A stretch of DNA of 48,200 bases, from contig CAKPZJ010000022.1 in the NCBI GenBank assembly GCA_934204655.1, positions 1 to 48,200 of the forward strand. The letters run 5' to 3'. A program made the translations under genes and the position numbers. Shown piece by piece: positions 1 through 9,159 of this stretch; the stretch's first letter is position 1, and the number at the start of each line of letters is the position of its first letter. The notes under the pieces were generated by a model, which did not search any database, was not told the origin of the DNA, and saw nothing but the letters and a program-made list of their open reading frames with translations. Origin of the DNA: an uncultured Prevotella sp. GTDB lineage: Bacteria > Bacteroidota > Bacteroidia > Bacteroidales > Bacteroidaceae.

Positions 1-76
1 GCTATGTAATTCCCGCTATTAGGGCTTACTCGGGACTTGCACCCGTTAGACAATGCTCGTGCCGAGCATACTACCA
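1..76 (-). mobile_element. Probable 5' end of a group II intron (truncated by window edge)
   Basis: Read on the minus strand, this stretch starts just after a T-tract and holds a perfect 7-bp hairpin (plus positions 53-59 with 63-69, loop 60-62). Next comes a GGGTGCAAGTCCC block, which resembles the conserved GGGTGaaAGTCCC of domain I in bacterial group II introns. The rest of the element, including any reverse transcriptase, would lie left of the window. Bacterial class C introns are known to insert just after terminator hairpins, which fits the hairpin at 78-110. No canonical GUGYG 5' end is obvious, so an insertion-sequence end is the main alternative. Confidence 0.42.
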
Positions 77-110
77 AAAAGAGGATGCGTCGTTTTGACA
101 CACCCTCTTT
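76..110 (-). terminator. Rho-independent terminator-like hairpin
   Basis: The arms AAAGAGG (78-84) and CCTCTTT (104-110) pair, and the inner stem continues with two mismatches around a short T/A loop. On the minus strand it is followed by five T residues (76-80). It lies about 70 bp past the MFS stop codon and could end the trmH-to-MFS operon. The same hairpin may also be the target of the neighbouring mobile element. Confidence 0.6.
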
Positions 111-179
111 GCATATTTACACTCTACTTTTCTCCTTCTCATTACTGCGATGGTTCCTCTCTCAGTCGGTGGGGAAAGA

Positions 180-1385
180 CTAACGTACTTCGCTATTCAG
201 ATTGTGGGTGAGGAAGAAGCGGCGGGCGGCAACATAGAATAATAAGACACCGGCGATGTTGACCGCAGCTACCAACCAGAAAGAGGCAGTATAGCTGATG
301 GCTTCGGCCACAATGCCGCCTAACAGGATGCCTATTCCGAAGCCCAAATCCCATGACGTGAGGATGGATGAGTTGGCCGTGCCACGCTCATTGTGATGGG
401 CTATATTGATAAACATATTGAGAAAGCCTGGATACATGTGCCCGTTGCCAAGACCGATAAGCAGGGCCGACCCATAGTAGCCTATGGGGGAGGGCACAGC
501 TACAAAAAGCGTATAGCCTATCATGGATAAGAGCATGCCGTGGGCCGCATTGCGCGTAACGTAACCCTGGCGCAGGGCCTTGGCTCCCTGCAAACGCGAG
601 CAGAAAAGTCCGATGGAAAGCAACATGAAGTAGGTACCCGTGCCGCCCGTTATGCCCAGCTCTTCCTTACTATATATAGCCAGGTAGTTGCTCAGTACGC
701 CAAAGCAGAACCCAAAGAGGGCTATGTTAATGGCTAACAGCCAGGCGCGGGTGAGGAAAAAACGGTCCAAGGATATTTTATCTTTGTTACGTATCACGGC
801 CTTGGTGGGTATGTGTACCGTGGTGGCTGTGAAGAACCCTGCTAACGCTACGGCCAAGGCAAGCCAGAACAGGGCGGTAAAGTCCTGTAGGAAATGGTAT
901 ATGTATATACCGGCTGAGGGGGCTATGGCCATGGCCAAGTTGTTGCTCAGCCCATAATAGCCTATTCCCTCATTGCGGCGGCTTGACGGCAGTACGTCAA
1001 TGGCACAGGTGGAATTGGCCACTGTAACAGCCCCAAACGGTGCACCATGCAGGGTACGCAGAATGGCAAACATGAGGAGGGTACCAGCGGCCACATAACC
1101 CAAGAAGCATACGGCAAAAAGGCCGAAGAAGATGAGTAGCATGCGCTCACGCGGAAAACTATCTACCAGGTAGCCACTAAAAGGACGGATGATAAGCGCC
1201 GCGATGGTATAGCCCGACAAGACAATGCCTATCGTGTCCTTGGGAGCGCCAAAATACTCGCTCAAATAGATGGGTAACAGGGGTGTAAGCAGGTAGAAGG
1301 CAAAGTAGAGCATGAAGTTGGCTATCATCACCTTCAGGTAATCCCTGTTCCATAGCTTGTCAGTTGTAGTGCTATCCGCTGTCAT
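180..1385 (-). CDS. MFS transporter
   Basis: This is a 401-residue major facilitator superfamily protein with about twelve hydrophobic segments and a central cytoplasmic loop near residues 195-210. The loop after helix 2 reads SGYLVDSFPRERML, a variant of the MFS motif A, and the PFSGYLVD context resembles drug or arabinose efflux-type carriers. The substrate cannot be told from sequence. The start lies 2 bp after the hisB stop, so it is probably the last gene of the operon beginning with the RNA methyltransferase. A terminator-like hairpin follows at 78-110. Confidence 0.88.
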   Translation of the reverse strand: MTADSTTTDKLWNRDYLKVMIANFMLYFAFYLLTPLLPIYLSEYFGAPKDTIGIVLSGYTIAALIIRPFSGYLVDSFPRERMLLIFFGLFAVCFLGYVAAGTLLMFAILRTLHGAPFGAVTVANSTCAIDVLPSSRRNEGIGYYGLSNNLAMAIAPSAGIYIYHFLQDFTALFWLALAVALAGFFTATTVHIPTKAVIRNKDKISLDRFFLTRAWLLAINIALFGFCFGVLSNYLAIYSKEELGITGGTGTYFMLLSIGLFCSRLQGAKALRQGYVTRNAAHGMLLSMIGYTLFVAVPSPIGYYGSALLIGLGNGHMYPGFLNMFINIAHHNERGTANSSILTSWDLGFGIGILLGGIVAEAISYTASFWLVAAVNIAGVLLFYVAARRFFLTHNLNSEVR

Positions 1386-1387
1386 TC

Positions 1388-2464
1388 TTATAAAGCTCCT
1401 TTGGTTGACGGCAGGTCGTAGTGATATATATCGCGATGTACGGCCATCTTCAGCGAACGTGCCAGCGCCTTAAAGATGCCCTCTATCTTGTGATGCTCGT
1501 TGTCGCCCTCAGCCTTGATGTTTAGGTTCATCTTAGCAGCATCGCTCAGGCTCTTAAAGAAGTGGAGGAACATCTCTGTGGGCATCTCGCCAATTTTTTC
1601 ACGATGGAACTGAGCATCCCATACCAGCCAGGGACGGCCTCCGAAGTCGAGGGCCACCTGACAGAGACAGTCATCCATGGGCAGGGTGTAGCCATAGCGC
1701 TCTATGCCCCGCTTATCGCCAAGGGCCCGGGCTATACACTCGCCTATGGCTAAGGCGGTATCCTCAATGGTGTGGTGCTCATCGACATAGAGGTCGCCGT
1801 GGGTATGTATGGTCAGGTCTATCTGACCATGCTTGCCTATCTGCTCGAGCATGTGGTCGAAGAAGCCCAAGCCAGTATCAATATCGCACTTACCGGTTCC
1901 ATCCAAGTTCATCTTGACATATACCTGAGTTTCCTTGGTATTGCGCTGCACCTCGGCTATACGCTCGCCGGCAAACAGCAGTTCGGCTATCTTGTCCCAG
2001 GTCATGCCATTGCGACCCAGAATAAGGGCCTGGCACCCCAAGTTGGCAGCCAACTGGGCATCGGTGTCCCGGTCGCCTATCACGTAGCTACTCGCCAAGT
2101 CGTAGGCCGGATTATTGATATACTCGGTGAGCATACCGGTACCCGGCTTACGCATGGGAGAGCCATCGGCAGGAAAATGCCGGTCTATATGCTGAGCAGC
2201 AAAGGTAATGCCCTCGCCACTGAGGGTCTGCAGGATAAAGCGATGTACAGGCCAGAAGGTATCTTCGGGAAAGGCATCGGTGCCAAGCCCATCCTGGTTG
2301 CTCACCATGACCAGCTGGAAGTCCAAATGCTGCTGTATGAAACGCAAGTTGGCAAACACACCCGGAACAAACCGCAGTTTGGCAAAGGAGTCTATCTGCT
2401 CGTCCTCGGGTTCCTCTATCAACGTTCCGTCTCGGTCAATAAACAGTATTTTCTGTGGTTTCAT
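1388..2464 (-). CDS. hisB: Bifunctional histidinol-phosphatase / imidazoleglycerol-phosphate dehydratase
   Basis: This 358-residue enzyme covers two steps of histidine synthesis. Residues 1-165 are a HAD-type phosphatase with the DxD nucleophile motif in FIDRDGTL and a [10 protein letters not shown] motif. Residues 168-358 are the dehydratase, with the metal-binding [11 protein letters not shown] and [14 protein letters not shown] motifs and a late [11 protein letters not shown] motif. Fused HisB is known from enterobacteria and Bacteroidales. No other his gene is in the window, so this copy is separated from, or at the edge of, the rest of the pathway. Its start overlaps the end of the upstream membrane-protein gene by 29 bp, which suggests translational coupling. 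Confidence 0.96.
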   Translation of the reverse strand: MKPQKILFIDRDGTLIEEPEDEQIDSFAKLRFVPGVFANLRFIQQHLDFQLVMVSNQDGLGTDAFPEDTFWPVHRFILQTLSGEGITFAAQHIDRHFPADGSPMRKPGTGMLTEYINNPAYDLASSYVIGDRDTDAQLAANLGCQALILGRNGMTWDKIAELLFAGERIAEVQRNTKETQVYVKMNLDGTGKCDIDTGLGFFDHMLEQIGKHGQIDLTIHTHGDLYVDEHHTIEDTALAIGECIARALGDKRGIERYGYTLPMDDCLCQVALDFGGRPWLVWDAQFHREKIGEMPTEMFLHFFKSLSDAAKMNLNIKAEGDNEHHKIEGIFKALARSLKMAVHRDIYHYDLPSTKGAL

Positions 2465-3359
2465 CGTCTTTCATTATTTTAGTTTGCTTCTTTCTTTCAG
2501 CCTCCTGGGTGGTAATGGAGCCACATACGTAGCACATGACCAAGATATGCCACATCTCTATATACACCAGGATAAAACAGGTAACTACCGATGTGGCAAT
2601 GAATAGTGCGAGGAAATAAGAGGGGGCTCCGTCAGGGTCGCCATTAATGATGCCCAGGGTATTCTGCAAGTGGGCCAACGAAATGATGGTCAAGGGAGCT
2701 GCGAGTATCAACATGAGCACCAGGGAGATAAGGAACGTGACCACCGAGGTAAGGAACAGAGTTCCCCAGTGGCGAAAGGCAGTGGCATAATCGCGGGTTA
2801 CGACCTGCGAGAGGGTAGTATCGCGGTTCAGAATGTACTTGACCGAAGCCATGTCCAAAGGCAGCGACAACACATATAACAATATAAGGATGAGGGCCAC
2901 GGCTATGACCGAGAGGATGGTGGCTGTGGTGGCCGACAGGTGAAAGATCTTGACACCAAGGCCAATGCCATAGGTGGCAAGCCCTGTGGAAACACCGCTC
3001 ATAATGAAAGCATAGAGGTAGAGTACCACGGACAGCACCACGCTGCGTGCAAAGTTGCGGCGTATCTTCTCGCCATTGACCAGCGATACGGTACTGGCTA
3101 AAACCCATATCGTGGCTACAAAAGTACCTATATAGGACAGGCACAACAGGACAAAGGCCACGTTGATATGGGCCATCCCGGCATCGTTAATCTGCTTGGA
3201 GGGAATAAAGGCAAGTATCAGCATGGTAAGCATGACGGCCGCACAGAGCGCCGACGCCCATGTCTTACGGATAATATGCTTCAAATTGCCCACTGTAAGC
3301 GAGGTGGCTATGCGGAGACAGCCAGAAACACTCCGGGAGGTGTACAAAGAATCGTTCAT
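2436..3359 (-). CDS. Six-helix integral membrane protein of unknown function
   Basis: The start was placed at the ATG giving [11 protein letters not shown], 4 bp after the RNA methyltransferase stop; a longer frame reaches 3413 but would overlap that gene. The 307-residue product has about six hydrophobic helices (near residues 35-52, 67-92, 108-130, 143-165, 195-222 and 246-275) and a charged, Lys/Glu-rich C-terminal tail. No family could be named. Position between an RNA methyltransferase and hisB gives no clear functional clue. It is likely an inner-membrane protein. Confidence 0.8.
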   Translation of the reverse strand: MNDSLYTSRSVSGCLRIATSLTVGNLKHIIRKTWASALCAAVMLTMLILAFIPSKQINDAGMAHINVAFVLLCLSYIGTFVATIWVLASTVSLVNGEKIRRNFARSVVLSVVLYLYAFIMSGVSTGLATYGIGLGVKIFHLSATTATILSVIAVALILILLYVLSLPLDMASVKYILNRDTTLSQVVTRDYATAFRHWGTLFLTSVVTFLISLVLMLILAAPLTIISLAHLQNTLGIINGDPDGAPSYFLALFIATSVVTCFILVYIEMWHILVMCYVCGSITTQEAERKKQTKIMKDDETTENTVY

Positions 3360-3363
3360 ATCG

Positions 3364-4110
3364 TTATCTTCTTCTAAATTCGCTGCAAGTAATGGCTGTG
3401 GCGATGGCCACATTCAGACTGTCGGTAGTGGAGCGCCCCATGGGATAATTGGGGATGAGCAGCCTGTGGGTTATCAGCCGACGGATGGGTGCAGATATGC
3501 CCTTGCCCTCATTGCCCATAACGATAACGCCATGGGTGGTAAGTGGGGTGGTGTAGATGCTGTCGCCATCAAGCAGGGTACCATAAACAGGGGTATCGGC
3601 GGGCAGGGCAGTAAGATACTGGACCAAGTCGGTATAAGTTACCGACACGCGGGCTATGCTGCCCATAGTGGCCTGTACAACCTTGGGATTATAGGCATCG
3701 GCCGTATCGTGGCTACACACTATCTGCTCGATGCCAAACCAGTCGGCTATGCGGATGATGGTACCTAAGTTACCGGGATCCTGCACTCCGTCGAGCGCCA
3801 AAATCAGTGCGTGGCTGGCATCAGGAAGCGCTGCGGACGGAGTGGGCTGTGAGAAAACGGCTAACACATCCTGGGGATGCTGTAAAAAACTGACCTTACG
3901 GAGCTCGTCATCGCTGACGATAATCTCCTCGGTACCCGGCTGAACAGCCGCAGGTGCCCAATGGGCAGTATGAATAAGCAGGGTAGGGGCCGCAATGGCC
4001 ATCAAGTCGCCCACCACCTTGGGCCCTTCTGCCACAAATACGTTTTCGGCGCTGCGGTGTTTCTTCAGCTCTAAGGAGCGGATATATTTTATCTTGGCCT
4101 TGCTTATCAT
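3364..4110 (-). CDS. SpoU/TrmH family RNA 2'-O-methyltransferase
   Basis: This 248-residue protein has an N-terminal RNA-binding substrate domain (residues 1-95, with KHRSAENVFVAEG) and a C-terminal SPOUT fold. The three SPOUT motifs are present: LDGVQDPGNLGTIIRIADWFG near 107-127, VIVMGNEGKGIS near 195-206, and IPNYPMGRSTTDSLNVAIA near 216-234, which form the SAM-binding knot. It should methylate rRNA or tRNA ribose; RlmB or TrmH-like target choice cannot be read. It is the first gene of the minus-strand operon ending with the MFS transporter and is divergent from tamL. Confidence 0.92.
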   Translation of the reverse strand: MISKAKIKYIRSLELKKHRSAENVFVAEGPKVVGDLMAIAAPTLLIHTAHWAPAAVQPGTEEIIVSDDELRKVSFLQHPQDVLAVFSQPTPSAALPDASHALILALDGVQDPGNLGTIIRIADWFGIEQIVCSHDTADAYNPKVVQATMGSIARVSVTYTDLVQYLTALPADTPVYGTLLDGDSIYTTPLTTHGVIVMGNEGKGISAPIRRLITHRLLIPNYPMGRSTTDSLNVAIATAITCSEFRRR

Positions 4111-4128
4111 ATTTGAAAATATTTATTG

Positions 4129-4166
4129 CAAAGTTACGAATTATTCTCATCTTTTTTGTAATTTTG
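4129..4166. promoter_or_regulatory. Divergent promoters for the RNA methyltransferase and tamL
   Basis: CAAAGTTA at 4129-4136 is TAACTTTG on the minus strand, and TAATTTTG lies at 4159-4166 on the plus strand. Both match the Bacteroidetes -7 element TAnnTTTG and point away from each other into the two genes. No clear -33 TTTG was found for either. The implied leaders are short, about 15 nt each. Confidence 0.6.
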
Positions 4167-4185
4167 CCCGATAAAATAGTGTGAA

Positions 4186-6390
4186 TTGAAGTTTATTAAA
4201 CCATACCTCATTATTTCGGTTGTGGCTATACTCTACTCGTGTAGTGCCACCAAGTTTGTACCCGAGCAGAGCTACCTTCTGGAAAAGGTAGAACTCAAAT
4301 CCACCCAGAAGGGGTTTGATGCCGCCGCGCTGGAACCCTACATTCATCAGAAAGCTAACTCCAAGTGGTTCTCGCTGTTCAAGATACCCCTGGCCACCTA
4401 CTCGCTGGCTGGGCGCGATACTGCCAAGTGGATAAACCGCACGCTGCGCAATATAGGTGAGGAGCCAGTGATATACAATGTACACGAGGCCGAGCTGTCT
4501 ATGGACGACCTGAAAAACGCCATGCACAACATGGGGTATATGCACGCCAAGGTAGAGCTGGACACACTGGTACATGGGCGTAAGATAACTGCAAAATACA
4601 CGCTGACCCCGGGTGAACGGTATTATATTAATAAGGTAACGTACCGAGTGGATGACGACACCATAGCCAGGTTGCTCCGTCTGGATAGCAGTGACAGCCC
4701 TTTCCGTATAGCTCATGGGAGTCCTTTCAGCGTGGACTTGCTGGACAATACTCGCAAGCGCATAACCGATTATCTGATGAACAATGGCTACTATCGGTTC
4801 AACAAAGACTTTATCCAGTTCAACGTGGATAGTGCGGCTACTTCGCAATTAGTCAATGTAAGGCTACACCTGTTGGGCTACCGCATTAACAACGACGCGC
4901 AACCCGCTGCCCATCCACGGTACAGGATAGGGCGAGTGAAATATGACATAGACAATACCCAGGGGCATCTGCGCCCTAAGATAGTGATGAACAATACGGC
5001 CATCGAGGAGGGTAAATACTTTGACGAGTCGGCCCTGCAACGTACCTACAATAAGTTTGCTAAGTTGGGGGCCGTCAAGTACACCAGCATAGTATTCGAG
5101 GAGCAGCCAGACACCAACGTGCTGAACAGCGCGATACAGCTGATAATGAACAAGCCCTCTTCTATATCATTCCAGCCCGAAGGTACCAACACGGCAGGCG
5201 ACCTGGGTGCTGCGGCCTCGCTTACCTACACCAACCGTAACCTGTTTCGCGGCAGCGAGCTATTCAGTATAGAGTTCAGAGGGGCTTACGAGGCCATTAC
5301 GGGACTTGAAGGCTATAAGGACCAGAACTATACCGAGTACGGGATAGAGGCCCGTCTGGCTTTTCCACGTTTTGTAGCGCCGTTTCTTTCTCGCTCTTTC
5401 ACCAAACACAGCCAGGCCACGTCAGAACTGGGCCTGAGCTGGAACCTGCAGAACCGGCCTGAATTTCACCGCCGCGTATTCTCCGCTGCCTGGCGTTATC
5501 GCTGGGAGGAACCACGCCACCATATCTCGTACAGGTTCGACCTGCTCGACCTTAACTACATCTCAATGCCCTGGATAAGCGATACCTTTAAGCGCGACTA
5601 TCTGGATGACGAGACCAACCGTAACGCCATTCTGCGGTACAACTACGAGGACCTGTTTATTATGAAACTGGGATTTGGAGTGAGCTATAATGATGGGCGC
5701 AATGCTTTCAGAGGTAATGTGGAGTCGTCGGGCAACTTATTAGGTGCCCTCTCGCAGGCGGCCAATTTCAAGACCAATGCTGATGGGCAGCACATCCTGT
5801 TCGGTATAGCCTATGCGCAGTATGCCAAATTCGACATAGACTATACCCGGATGTTCAAATTTGACACTCATAACACGCTGGCTGCTCACGTGGGCTTAGG
5901 GGTAGCTTACCCTTATGGTAACAGCACCATTCTGCCATTTGAGAAACGTTACTTCTCGGGTGGCGCCAACTCGGTACGTGGCTGGAGTGTGCGTAGTTTG
6001 GGCCCTGGCAAGTTCAGAGGTAAGGATGGGCGTATAGACTTTATCAACCAGACGGGCGATATGAAGCTGGATATGAACCTGGAGTATCGCACGCTGCTGT
6101 TCTGGAAACTTAACGGGGCCTTCTTCATCGATGCCGGTAATATATGGACGCTACGCGACTATGCAGACCAGCCCGGGGGGCAGTTTAAGTGGAACGAGTT
6201 CTATAAACAGATAGCCGTAGCTTACGGTATCGGCCTACGGCTCAACTTTGACTATTTCATCCTGCGCCTTGACATGGGCATGAAAGCTATCAACCCCGCC
6301 TACGAAACCCAGCAGGAACACTATGCCATCGCCCATCCCAATTTCGGACGCGACTTTACCTTTCACTTCGCGGTAGGTCTTCCATTTTGA
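4186..6390 (+). CDS. tamL: BamA/TamA-family outer-membrane lipoprotein TamL
   Basis: This 734-residue protein starts at TTG (MKFIKPYLIISVV); no in-frame ATG fits better. A signal peptide ends in a lipobox, LYSCSA, so it should be a lipoprotein. Residues about 25-330 hold POTRA-like repeats, for example ALEPYIHQKANSKW and ITAKYTLTPGERYYINKVTY. Residues about 340-734 form an Omp85 beta-barrel ending in FHFAVGLPF, with the loop-6 type motif RYFSGGANSVRGWSVRSLGPG. In Bacteroidota this family is called TamL and works with TamB in outer-membrane assembly; tamB is not in this window. It sits divergent to the RNA methyltransferase gene. Confidence 0.9.
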   Translation: MKFIKPYLIISVVAILYSCSATKFVPEQSYLLEKVELKSTQKGFDAAALEPYIHQKANSKWFSLFKIPLATYSLAGRDTAKWINRTLRNIGEEPVIYNVHEAELSMDDLKNAMHNMGYMHAKVELDTLVHGRKITAKYTLTPGERYYINKVTYRVDDDTIARLLRLDSSDSPFRIAHGSPFSVDLLDNTRKRITDYLMNNGYYRFNKDFIQFNVDSAATSQLVNVRLHLLGYRINNDAQPAAHPRYRIGRVKYDIDNTQGHLRPKIVMNNTAIEEGKYFDESALQRTYNKFAKLGAVKYTSIVFEEQPDTNVLNSAIQLIMNKPSSISFQPEGTNTAGDLGAAASLTYTNRNLFRGSELFSIEFRGAYEAITGLEGYKDQNYTEYGIEARLAFPRFVAPFLSRSFTKHSQATSELGLSWNLQNRPEFHRRVFSAAWRYRWEEPRHHISYRFDLLDLNYISMPWISDTFKRDYLDDETNRNAILRYNYEDLFIMKLGFGVSYNDGRNAFRGNVESSGNLLGALSQAANFKTNADGQHILFGIAYAQYAKFDIDYTRMFKFDTHNTLAAHVGLGVAYPYGNSTILPFEKRYFSGGANSVRGWSVRSLGPGKFRGKDGRIDFINQTGDMKLDMNLEYRTLLFWKLNGAFFIDAGNIWTLRDYADQPGGQFKWNEFYKQIAVAYGIGLRLNFDYFILRLDMGMKAINPAYETQQEHYAIAHPNFGRDFTFHFAVGLPF

Positions 6391-6805
6391 TTTTCCAGCC
6401 GTCGCCTACACGTACAGCCGTCAGCTTAAAAGTCTGCCTGGCCATGGCCTCGGCACCGTGGCCTATCGCAGCAGGAGCCATAAAGTCGGTTACCGTCAGG
6501 CTTATATCGGCCTGGCTCTCATCACTGTTCATCGTCATATCGGTAATTTCGACATCCGCTCCATGAGCTTTGACCCGCAAGGTGTCAATATCGGCCAGAG
6601 TAACCTGGCTGGCGGCAAATTGTAGCCAGCGTACAGACTCAGGTGTACAGAAACGCGCGGCTCCGTTAAAGTTCCAGTTGAAGTAGTTTATAGCAAACGA
6701 GTCGGCACAGGCAGCAGCCTGCTCATTATTAGTTCGGTTTCCACAGCTGCCCACCATGGTTAAGAACACCAAGGCAGCTGCACATCGCAATACTAATCGG
6801 TACAT
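6356..6805 (-). CDS. Small lipoprotein of unknown function
   Basis: This 149-residue protein has a signal peptide and a lipobox, MVGSCGNR, so it should be an envelope lipoprotein. The body has a helix (NEQAAACADSFAINYFNWN) followed by beta-rich sequence ending VGDGWKIKMEDLPRSER. That layout recalls small NTF2-like or DUF4878-like lipoproteins, but the assignment is only a resemblance. Its last 35 bp overlap the end of tamL in the opposite direction, so the two transcripts must overlap at their 3' ends. Confidence 0.8.
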   Translation of the reverse strand: MYRLVLRCAAALVFLTMVGSCGNRTNNEQAAACADSFAINYFNWNFNGAARFCTPESVRWLQFAASQVTLADIDTLRVKAHGADVEITDMTMNSDESQADISLTVTDFMAPAAIGHGAEAMARQTFKLTAVRVGDGWKIKMEDLPRSER

Positions 6806-6973
6806 AGGATTTTCTTAAATTATGTGGCAAATTTACTACATTCTGCTCGTTATTCGTCATTTAACGATGATTTTTTATAGCAATAGCCATCTTTATAGGA
6901 ACCGTGCATGTGTTTTTATGCCCAGACACGACAAAAAAGGGCGTTTTTGCTTCCGCATGTCCGAAAAAGTGGG

Positions 6974-6981
6974 TACATTTG
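6974..6981 (+). promoter_or_regulatory. -7 promoter element before the DUF4301 gene
   Basis: TACATTTG matches TAnnTTTG. A TTTG at 6946-6949 lies 24 bp upstream, a little farther than the usual 19-21 bp for a -33 box. Transcription would start about 25 nt before the ATG at 7012. The rest of the spacer 6806-6973 shows no gene. Confidence 0.5.
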
Positions 6982-7011
6982 TAATATCAACCATAATTTA
7001 TAAAAACCACT

Positions 7012-8571
7012 ATGTTATCAGAAGCAGATATTAAGCAGATTTCCGCAAGGGGAATAAGCGAGGAGAAAGTGCAGAAGCAGCTCCGTCAGATAGAGCAGGG
7101 GTTCCCATTCCTTAAATTGGAGGCGGCGGCCTCGACCGAACGTGGCATACGGGTCTGGGACGGCGAGGAGCGCGAACGGCTTATTGACGACTGGAATGAG
7201 TACAAGGCTCATGGGCACAAGGTAGTCAAGTTTGTACCAGCTTCGGGAGCGGCCAGCCGTATGTTTAAGAATCTGTTTGCCTTTCTGGAAGCCGACTATG
7301 ATGAGCCAACGACCGACTTTGAGCATACTTTCTTTGACAATATCCGTCGTTTTGCCTTCCGCGAGGCTCTGTGCGACCAGTGCAAGGCTAAGTGGGGCAA
7401 GAACCTGCGTAGCATGCTGGACGAGCATCGGTACAAAGACATCGTGGCAGCATTGCTCGGTGCCGATGGACTCAATTATGGGCAGCTCCCCAAGGGATTA
7501 CTTCTCTTCCATAGTTATGCCGACGCCCCGCGTACGCCCATGGAGGAGCATCTGGTAGAGGCTGCTCTCTATGCCGCCTGCAATGGTCAGGCCCATGTAC
7601 ACTTCACGGTAAGTCACGAGCATCTAGAGCTGTTCCGTCAGAAGGTAGAGCAGAAACTGAAACACTATGAACAGATGTTTGACACTCAGATAGAGGTGAC
7701 CTTCTCTGAGCAGAAGCCTTCGACCGACACCATTGCGGCCAATAACGATAACACTCCGTTCCGCAATGCCGACGGGTCATTACTTTTCCGTCCAGGCGGT
7801 CATGGTGCACTCATTGAGAACCTGAATGATATAGATGCCGACATCATCTTTATCAAGAATATAGACAATGTGGTACCTGATCGCATCAAAGGCGATACGG
7901 TTCTGTACAAGAACGTGTTAGCAGGAGTACTCGTCAATCTGCAGAAAAGGGCTTTCGGCTATCTGGAGACGCTCGATTCAGGAGTCTACAACCATGAGAA
8001 GTTAGAGGAAATCATCCGTTTCCTGCAACGCGATCTCTGTTGCCGTCGCAGCGATATCAAGGAACTTGAAGATGCAGAACTGGTAAGCTACCTGCGACGT
8101 AAGCTGAACCGCCCTATGCGTGTATGCGGAGTTGTTAAGAATGTTGGAGAACCTGGCGGTGGTCCTTTCTTGGCTTATAATGCCGATGATACGGTAAGCT
8201 TGCAGATACTGGAGTCGAGCCAGATAGACACATCTAATCCAGAGTATGTCAAGATGTTCAAAAACGGCACTCACTTTAATCCCGTAGATTTGGTGTGTGC
8301 CACCAAGGATTATCGGGGACATGCTTTTGACCTGACGCGCTATGTAGACCCTGCTACTGGATTTATCAGTAAAAAGAGTAAGAATGGGCGCGAGCTGAAA
8401 GCACTCGAACTCCCGGGCTTGTGGAACGGAGCCATGAGCGATTGGAATACAGTGTTCGTTGAGGTTCCTCTTGATACATTCAATCCTGTCAAGACGGTCA
8501 ATGATTTGCTACGTCCGCAGCATCAGCCGTCGCCAGAAGAGGGCACTCATCATCACTGTGCTCACGGATAA
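7012..8571 (+). CDS. DUF4301 domain protein
   Basis: This 519-residue protein matches the DUF4301 family, a conserved Bacteroidota protein of unknown function. Recognisable family stretches are the N-terminal MLSEADIKQISARGIS, a glycine/serine-rich KFVPASGAASRMFKNL near residues 75-90, and GGHGALIENLNDIDADIIFIKNIDN near 262-286. The GASRMFK and later 'FIKNIDNV' blocks suggest a nucleotidyltransferase-like or sugar-phosphate-binding fold, but this is inference. No signal peptide is seen, so it is probably cytoplasmic. It is a single-gene unit with its own promoter and a strong terminator at 8591-8640. Confidence 0.9.
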   Translation: MLSEADIKQISARGISEEKVQKQLRQIEQGFPFLKLEAAASTERGIRVWDGEERERLIDDWNEYKAHGHKVVKFVPASGAASRMFKNLFAFLEADYDEPTTDFEHTFFDNIRRFAFREALCDQCKAKWGKNLRSMLDEHRYKDIVAALLGADGLNYGQLPKGLLLFHSYADAPRTPMEEHLVEAALYAACNGQAHVHFTVSHEHLELFRQKVEQKLKHYEQMFDTQIEVTFSEQKPSTDTIAANNDNTPFRNADGSLLFRPGGHGALIENLNDIDADIIFIKNIDNVVPDRIKGDTVLYKNVLAGVLVNLQKRAFGYLETLDSGVYNHEKLEEIIRFLQRDLCCRRSDIKELEDAELVSYLRRKLNRPMRVCGVVKNVGEPGGGPFLAYNADDTVSLQILESSQIDTSNPEYVKMFKNGTHFNPVDLVCATKDYRGHAFDLTRYVDPATGFISKKSKNGRELKALELPGLWNGAMSDWNTVFVEVPLDTFNPVKTVNDLLRPQHQPSPEEGTHHHCAHG

Positions 8572-8590
8572 AAAAATAGCTTATATAGAT

Positions 8591-8640
8591 AACGGTAGCA
8601 CATCTTGCCCACAAAAACAGGGTAGGGGTGCTACCGTTTT
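8591..8640 (+). terminator. Rho-independent terminator of the DUF4301 gene
   Basis: AACGGTAGCAC (8591-8601) pairs perfectly with GTGCTACCGTT (8628-8638), followed by T residues. A weaker inner pairing, TTGCCC with GGGTAG, fills the loop. It may also work for the convergent GNAT gene. Confidence 0.88.
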
Positions 8641-8649
8641 TAGTAGGCG

Positions 8650-9159
8650 TTACAGCCTGAGTTCCATATCTACTACATCAAGCCAGCGGTCAAACTTACG
8701 ACCCACTTGATGGAAGCACGAGACCTGTACAAACCCTAATTTGCGGTGAAGAGCCACACTGGCTGCGTTGCCCTGAGTGATACAGGCAATGAGCACATGA
8801 ATATCACGCTGGCGACACTCGTCTATCAGCCTGCTCAGCAGGCAGGTACCTATTCCACGTCCGACAGCATCGACGGCTAAGTAGATGGTAACTTCGGCAG
8901 TATGGCGGTAAGCGGCGCGAGCCTTCCAATAATGGACATAAGCATAGCCTAAGATATGTCCTTGTTCTTCATATACCAAATAAGGGAAGTGAGCCATGAT
9001 GTCAACCATCCGCCGTGTGTTTTCTGCGATGGTTATCTCTTCTGTTTCAAAAGTTATGGTCGTATGGCGGATATACTCATTGTAAATGGCTGTAAGGGCT
9101 TCCGCATCAGTAATCTGGGCCTGGCGTATAGTGAACATTCTTTCTTTGTCTTTATTCAT
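8650..9159 (-). CDS. GNAT family N-acetyltransferase (phosphinothricin-acetyltransferase type)
   Basis: This 169-residue protein has the layout of the Pat/Bar-YncA branch of GNAT enzymes: IRQAQITDAEALTAIYNEYI near the start, YAYVHYWKARAAYRHTAEVTIYL in the middle, and the acetyl-CoA-binding loop VGRGIGTCLLSRLI. LHRKLGFVQVSCFHQVGRKF near the end is also typical. Such enzymes acetylate an amino group of small molecules such as amino-acid analogues; the substrate here is unknown. The start ATG overlaps the lysR stop (ATGA), so the two are likely co-translated. A later ATG at residue 8 is possible. Confidence 0.88.
   Translation of the reverse strand: MNKDKERMFTIRQAQITDAEALTAIYNEYIRHTTITFETEEITIAENTRRMVDIMAHFPYLVYEEQGHILGYAYVHYWKARAAYRHTAEVTIYLAVDAVGRGIGTCLLSRLIDECRQRDIHVLIACITQGNAASVALHRKLGFVQVSCFHQVGRKFDRWLDVVDMELRL

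Noticed and set aside
6822..7034. Small plus-strand frame (70 codons) before the DUF4301 gene
   Set aside because: It covers the promoter box at 6974-6981 and has no family resemblance.
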